A stretch of DNA of 27,646 nucleotides from Perlabentimonas sp964554585 (GTDB lineage Bacteria; Bacteroidota; Bacteroidia; Bacteroidales; Tenuifilaceae): positions 1 through 27,646 of the forward strand of contig CAZKPD010000019.1 in NCBI GenBank assembly GCA_964554585.1. Direction: 5' to 3'. Each line of letters starts with the position of its first letter. The first letter of the stretch is position 1. Both the position numbers and the translations under genes were made by a program. Shown here piece by piece: positions 24,651-27,646 of this stretch. The notes under the pieces are model-generated. The model ran no database searches, was not told the origin of the DNA, and saw nothing but the letters and a program-made list of their open reading frames with translations.

Positions 24651-25070
24651 ATGCTTAAAGTCGCTGTTGATTTTGATGGGACTATTGTAGAGAACCGTTT
24701 TCCCCGTATCGGGAAGCCCATGCTGTTTGCTTTTGAAACCCTTAAGGCTATGCAGCAAAAGGGATTACTGCTTATCCTTTGGACCGTTCGGAGCGGGAAA
24801 GAGCTGGAAGAGGCAGTGGAGTTTTGTCGTCAAAACGGGGTGGAGTTCTATGCTGTAAATGCCAATTATCCTGAGGAACAACTTGATGCAGACGTGCCTA
24901 GAAAGATTGTTGCCGATATTTTTATTGATGACAGAAATATTGGCGGCTTCTTGGGCTGGAGCCAAGTATGGAAAACCCTTTTCCCCGATGAGGAGGATAA
25001 GGTCCAAGAACAAAAAGTTTTATCGGCTTTAAGACCAAAACCTTGGTGGCGCAAACTGTTCAGTAAATAA
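24651..25070 (+). CDS. HAD-like phosphatase family protein (BT0820-like)
   Basis: 139 residues. The N-terminal VAVDFDGTIVENRFPRIGKP is HAD motif I (DxDGT; nucleophile D7, acid D9) in the variant seen in small cap-less HAD proteins of Bacteroidetes such as BT0820. LLILWTVRSG gives the Thr/Ser of motif II, and VADIFIDDRNIGG gives the acidic pair of motif III/IV. The substrate is unknown. The ATG has AGGA 4-7 nt upstream. The stop overlaps the next start (TAATG), indicating an operon with the glutaminyl cyclase. Confidence 0.85.
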   Translation: MLKVAVDFDGTIVENRFPRIGKPMLFAFETLKAMQQKGLLLILWTVRSGKELEEAVEFCRQNGVEFYAVNANYPEEQLDADVPRKIVADIFIDDRNIGGFLGWSQVWKTLFPDEEDKVQEQKVLSALRPKPWWRKLFSK

Positions 25071-26158
25071 TGCATAAAATAAAGATGAAAAGGATTGGTT
25101 TTTATTGGTTGTTGGGGTCTATGGTGCTTGTGGGTTGTGGAGAATCGGCGCAGCAAAAGCAGTCACGGACAGTCAAGCCCGAAGTGTTACAGCTGGTTAG
25201 CTTTACAGAGCCACAAAATGGAGCCCTATTTAACCAAGGGGATGAGGTTAGAGTTTCGCTTAAGCTTAGGCATGATACCATTCAGCCCGATTCGGTAATT
25301 CTTTATATTGACAACGATTGCTTAGGACGCCTTGAGGGGCTAAACTACCATCTGGCTACCGAATCCCTATCGCTGGGTACAAAACAGCTAAGGGCTACCG
25401 CATGGTACAAAGGGCAACGGCAAACTGCTTCGGTGGGTATAAAACTAAAGACCCAGATTGCTCCAAAAAAAATGTCCTATAGAATTGTCAACACCTTTCC
25501 CCACGATATGGAAGCTTACACTCAAGGGCTTTTCTTTCATAATGGTCAGCTGATTGAAAGCACCGGACAAAGAGGCATGTCATCACTCCGAAGGGTCGAA
25601 CTCACTACCGGCAAAGTGTTGCAGAGCGTAAACTTGGATCGCCAATATTTTGGCGAGGGTGCAACCCTTTACAATAATGAAATCTATCAGATAACCTGGA
25701 CCTCCCGGAAAGGGTTTGTGTACAATGCAGAGACCTTTACCCTGATTAGAACGTTCGACTATCCCACCCAAGGGTGGGGGCTAACCACCATGGGCAATAG
25801 GTTGGTAATGAGCGATGGGTCTAATGTGCTCTATTTTCTAGAGCCTCAGTCGTTTAAAGAGTTACACCGCATTGAGGTCTTTGACGATCAGGGTCCTGTA
25901 AATCAGCTCAACGAGCTGGAGTGGATAGACGGAAAGATTTATGCTAATATTTACCTTTCTGATAAAATAGTAATTATTGATCCTGCCACAGGCAGGGTGG
26001 AGGCCGAGGCGGATTTTGCGGGTTTGCTAAAAGATAGCGATAAGCATAGAAATATTGATGTATTTAATGGGATTGCATGGGACAGTGAAGGGAAAAGGCT
26101 TTTTGTTACCGGTAAAAACTGGCCTAAACTTTTTGAGGTAAAGCTATTGCATAACTAA
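25070..26158 (+). CDS. Glutaminyl-peptide cyclotransferase lipoprotein
   Basis: 362 residues. The signal sequence ends in a lipobox, LVGC, with C23 as lipidation site, so the enzyme should be anchored to a membrane outside the cytoplasm. Residues ~40-130 are an Ig-like domain; ~133-360 are the plant/bacterial-type glutaminyl cyclase beta-propeller. Family marks: FPHDMEAYTQGLFF, ESTGQRGMSSLRRVEL, EGATLYNNEIYQITW, LNELEWIDGKIYANIY, and FNGIAWDSEGKRLFVTGKNW. It converts N-terminal Gln into pyroglutamate with release of ammonia. Five exported proteins in this window expose Gln at +1, making them natural substrates. The start at 25070 overlaps the HAD stop by one base; an in-frame ATG at 25085 would also keep the signal sequence. 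Confidence 0.92.
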   Translation: MHKIKMKRIGFYWLLGSMVLVGCGESAQQKQSRTVKPEVLQLVSFTEPQNGALFNQGDEVRVSLKLRHDTIQPDSVILYIDNDCLGRLEGLNYHLATESLSLGTKQLRATAWYKGQRQTASVGIKLKTQIAPKKMSYRIVNTFPHDMEAYTQGLFFHNGQLIESTGQRGMSSLRRVELTTGKVLQSVNLDRQYFGEGATLYNNEIYQITWTSRKGFVYNAETFTLIRTFDYPTQGWGLTTMGNRLVMSDGSNVLYFLEPQSFKELHRIEVFDDQGPVNQLNELEWIDGKIYANIYLSDKIVIIDPATGRVEAEADFAGLLKDSDKHRNIDVFNGIAWDSEGKRLFVTGKNWPKLFEVKLLHN

Positions 26159-26190
26159 GATAAATGTGAATTAACAACTAAAAAACTGAA

Positions 26191-26754
26191 ATGATGAAAA
26201 GAATTAAATTGGTGGTAATTATTATGCTGGCATCGATTGCCACGGCTTTTGCACAAAACAATAACATGTTTGTTGGCGGTTCATTAATACTAGATGCCAA
26301 TAAGAGTGGTAACACGAGAACTACTTTTTTTCAAATCTCTCCCGATTGGGGTTATATAATTAACCCAACCATAAAGGTGGGTGCAGGCTTGGGACTTATT
26401 TATGAATCAACCCGTTATGCCGATAACTCGTCTGTTAAAAACAACAGTTTCTTTATTCGATTCTTTGGTCGTTACACCATTGCCGATGTTAAGAAATTTA
26501 ACTTCTTTGCTCAAGCAGATGTGCCCTTGACTTTTTACAATGGTTCAGATGTAATAGGTGTGGAGCTGAATTTACGTCCTGGTATATCCTATGCCATTAA
26601 CGAAACCTGGGGAATAACTCTTGTTATGCCTAGGATTATGGCCTTTAACGTATCCAGCAATGAGCAAATGGGATTCTATTTTGGCTTAAATGATGCCTAT
26701 AGTATTCAGCGCTATATTTTAAGCTCATCCTTTGGAGTGATCTATAAGTTTTAG
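26191..26754 (+). CDS. Outer-membrane beta-barrel protein
   Basis: 187 residues with a 21-residue signal peptide (MMKRIKLVVIIMLASIATAF-A, Gln at +1). The mature part shows alternating strands with Gly/aromatic ends (NNMFVGGSLIL, FFQISPDWGYII, VGAGLGLIYE, FFIRFFGRYTI, NFFAQADVPLTFY, ELNLRPGISYAI, TWGITLVMPRIMAF) and ends YILSSSFGVIYKF, with the terminal aromatic residue expected for outer-membrane barrels. About eight strands, as in OmpA-type or OmpW-like barrels. Follows the cyclase gene by 32 nt and precedes a terminator, so probably the last gene of the operon. The specific role is unknown. Confidence 0.82.
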   Translation: MMKRIKLVVIIMLASIATAFAQNNNMFVGGSLILDANKSGNTRTTFFQISPDWGYIINPTIKVGAGLGLIYESTRYADNSSVKNNSFFIRFFGRYTIADVKKFNFFAQADVPLTFYNGSDVIGVELNLRPGISYAINETWGITLVMPRIMAFNVSSNEQMGFYFGLNDAYSIQRYILSSSFGVIYKF

Positions 26755-26774
26755 TCAAACATTAAGCAAAACGG

Positions 26775-26806
26775 AAAGCCGCCATACGTTTGTATGAGCG
26801 GCTTTT
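26775..26806 (+). terminator. Terminator between converging genes
   Basis: AAAGCCGC/GCGGCTTT plus CATAC/GTATG form a 13-bp stem with a single bulged A and a 4-nt loop, followed by T. It lies 20 nt past the barrel-protein stop and before the converging thioredoxin-like gene; it may work both ways. Confidence 0.8.
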
Positions 26807-26865
26807 ATGTATTCAAAGCTTTATTTGGTTGCACTGGCAATCCTTCCCCTTGATGCAGTTTTTTG

Positions 26866-27201
26866 CTATGAAAACATCATCTCATAGGGTCTTCTCACCC
26901 TTTGCGCAAAGTCGCCTAGTGCAATCAGGCCGTTGGAACGGAACACTTCCTTGCCAACCATGTACAAAATAATGCCCGGGACGCTAAGCATGCGGAGTTG
27001 AGCTGCCAGCTCCCTGTTCTCTTCAGCATTAACAGGAATTACCTTGATATTCGGGAACTCTTGCCTTACCAGCTCCTCAATTTTAGGCTGAAGTGTTTTG
27101 CATACGCCACAAATATTATTGTATAGATAGAGAATTATGGCATCATTTTGTTGCAACAGCTGTTCCCATTCCTCAAGGCTAATTCGATGGCTTGTGCTCA
27201 T
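26866..27201 (-). CDS. Thioredoxin-like protein
   Basis: 111 residues with no signal peptide, so cytoplasmic. The active-site CxxC is C31-G-V-C34 in NNICGVCKTLQPKI, and the cis-proline loop is SVPGIILY (P75). GVC replaces the GPC of classical thioredoxin, and the Trp before the CxxC is Ile, so this is a divergent member rather than the main TrxA. It should act as a thiol:disulfide oxidoreductase; the partner is unknown. It converges with the barrel-protein gene across a shared terminator. The upstream interval is AT-rich and holds no other gene on this strand. Confidence 0.85.
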   Translation of the reverse strand: MSTSHRISLEEWEQLLQQNDAIILYLYNNICGVCKTLQPKIEELVRQEFPNIKVIPVNAEENRELAAQLRMLSVPGIILYMVGKEVFRSNGLIALGDFAQRVRRPYEMMFS

Positions 27202-27405
27202 TTTGTAAAAATCTAAATTATGGTATGTGAATGTGCAGATAACACGCAGAGTGCATGTTTTGTTCCCTATGCCATTTATTACTCTGTTTTCTATTTAGGG
27301 CTATTTTACAATGTGTTAAGATGAACGTTTAGTATTGATGATAAAAAAATATTTTTCGTCAATCCCACTGTTTTCGGCAGAAGTAAAAAAAAGACACGAT
27401 TGACA

Positions 27406-27437
27406 TTTGCATGATATAGTCGCTTAACTTAACTTTA
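27406..27437 (+). promoter_or_regulatory. Two-part Bacteroidetes promoter candidate
   Basis: TTTG at 27406-27409 and TAACTTTA at 27430-27437 are 20 nt apart, the usual spacing of the -33 and -7 elements; the -7 differs from TAnnTTTG only at the last base. It is the most complete promoter match in the window and would start a transcript near 27444. Confidence 0.5.
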
Positions 27438-27482
27438 ATACAAATTAGAAAAGTGTTTTGCAAACAATTAACATTCATAATT

Positions 27483-27581
27483 ATGAAACACCCATGTAAT
27501 GTAGATTGCACAACCGAGCTTGCGAGCTCACCGAAGGTAAACACCGATGAACAAACCATGGGTGTTCCATCCGAGCGTTAA
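27483..27581 (+). CDS. Possible 32-residue peptide ORF
   Basis: ATG to TAA, 32 codons, starting MKHPCNVDCTTEL. It is hydrophilic with two Cys five residues apart (C5 and C9) and no signal or helix. It lies about 40 nt downstream of the promoter match, with no clear ribosome binding site. The same DNA can fold (10-bp outer stem AACACCCATG/CATGGGTGTT and the small GAGCT-TGCG-AGCTC hairpin at 27518-27531), so it may be a structured RNA or leader instead of a gene. Confidence 0.25.
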   Translation: MKHPCNVDCTTELASSPKVNTDEQTMGVPSER

Positions 27582-27646
27582 AGAGTGTTAAGTCAAGATC
27601 GTAACTTATTATATATTAATAACATTAGAATTTTGTACGGATGAAA

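Larger units (their letters stand above)
27202..27646. other. Right-edge intergenic region with promoter, small ORF and inverted repeat
   Basis: 445 nt with no confident larger gene. It has a two-part promoter-like match at 27406-27437, a 32-codon ORF at 27483-27581 and a 10-bp inverted repeat at its ends (27487-27496 with 27557-27566). An ATG followed by AAA at the very end (27641) may be the start of the next gene. The left 200 nt must carry the promoter of the thioredoxin-like gene; no clear element is seen there. Confidence 0.5.

Noticed and set aside
27359..27559. A 66-codon minus-strand ORF at the right edge
   Set aside because: Its composition is rich in Cys, Phe and Ile as expected for reverse translation of AT-rich non-coding DNA; it runs through the promoter match and the inverted repeat and has no recognisable family or ribosome site.
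27487..27566. The right-edge inverted repeat as an integron attC site or insertion-sequence end
   Set aside because: No core site pattern, no transposase or integrase in the window, and no flanking target duplication could be seen.

Overview
The window looks like a chromosomal segment of a Bacteroidetes bacterium, probably from the Bacteroidales/Marinilabiliales side. The evidence is: two loci encoding very large secreted proteins that end in a type IX secretion (T9SS) type A sorting domain; export signals whose mature proteins begin with Gln; a small DUF4492-like gene ahead of cydA; and several promoter-like boxes matching the Bacteroidetes -7 consensus TAnnTTTG. No rRNA, tRNA, CRISPR array, integrase or insertion sequence was found. 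No genus can be named from the sequence alone.

Layout. At 1-707 is the 3' end of an ABC-2 type permease. It is followed by purS (768-1019), which converges with a bifunctional DAHP synthase/chorismate mutase (1023-2123, minus). From 2262 to 13936 two giant minus-strand surface-protein loci share one modular plan: choice-of-anchor-J-like domains, CARDB, a recurring ~180-residue beta domain, carboxypeptidase-regulatory-like repeats and a T9SS tail. The second locus is split at about 4745-4760 into an N-terminal part with the signal peptide and a C-terminal part with the sorting tail. From 14389 the plus strand carries a urea transporter, an FprA-type flavodiiron protein with a strong Shine-Dalgarno and terminator, and a three-gene set: cupin, unknown 165-residue protein, beta-class DNA methyltransferase. 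On the minus strand follows a cytochrome bd operon (DUF4492 - cydA - cydB - a 43-codon membrane ORF that resembles CydX), then two paralogous Ig-repeat proteins, one of which ends in an OmpA peptidoglycan-binding domain. The right end has a HAD-like phosphatase, a lipoprotein glutaminyl cyclase, an outer-membrane beta-barrel protein, a thioredoxin-like protein, and a 445-nt stretch with a good promoter, a 32-codon ORF and an inverted repeat.

How the parts may work together. Cytochrome bd and the flavodiiron protein are both oxygen-consuming enzymes, as expected in an anaerobe or microaerobe that meets low oxygen. The glutaminyl cyclase fits the five exported proteins here, all of which are predicted to expose an N-terminal Gln after signal-peptidase cleavage. 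The methyltransferase and the overlapping unknown gene form a translationally coupled pair that could be a modification or restriction-modification unit. The most useful new leads are the CydX-like peptide, the Gln/cyclase pairing, the split giant adhesin, the methyltransferase partner gene and the structured small-ORF region at the right edge.
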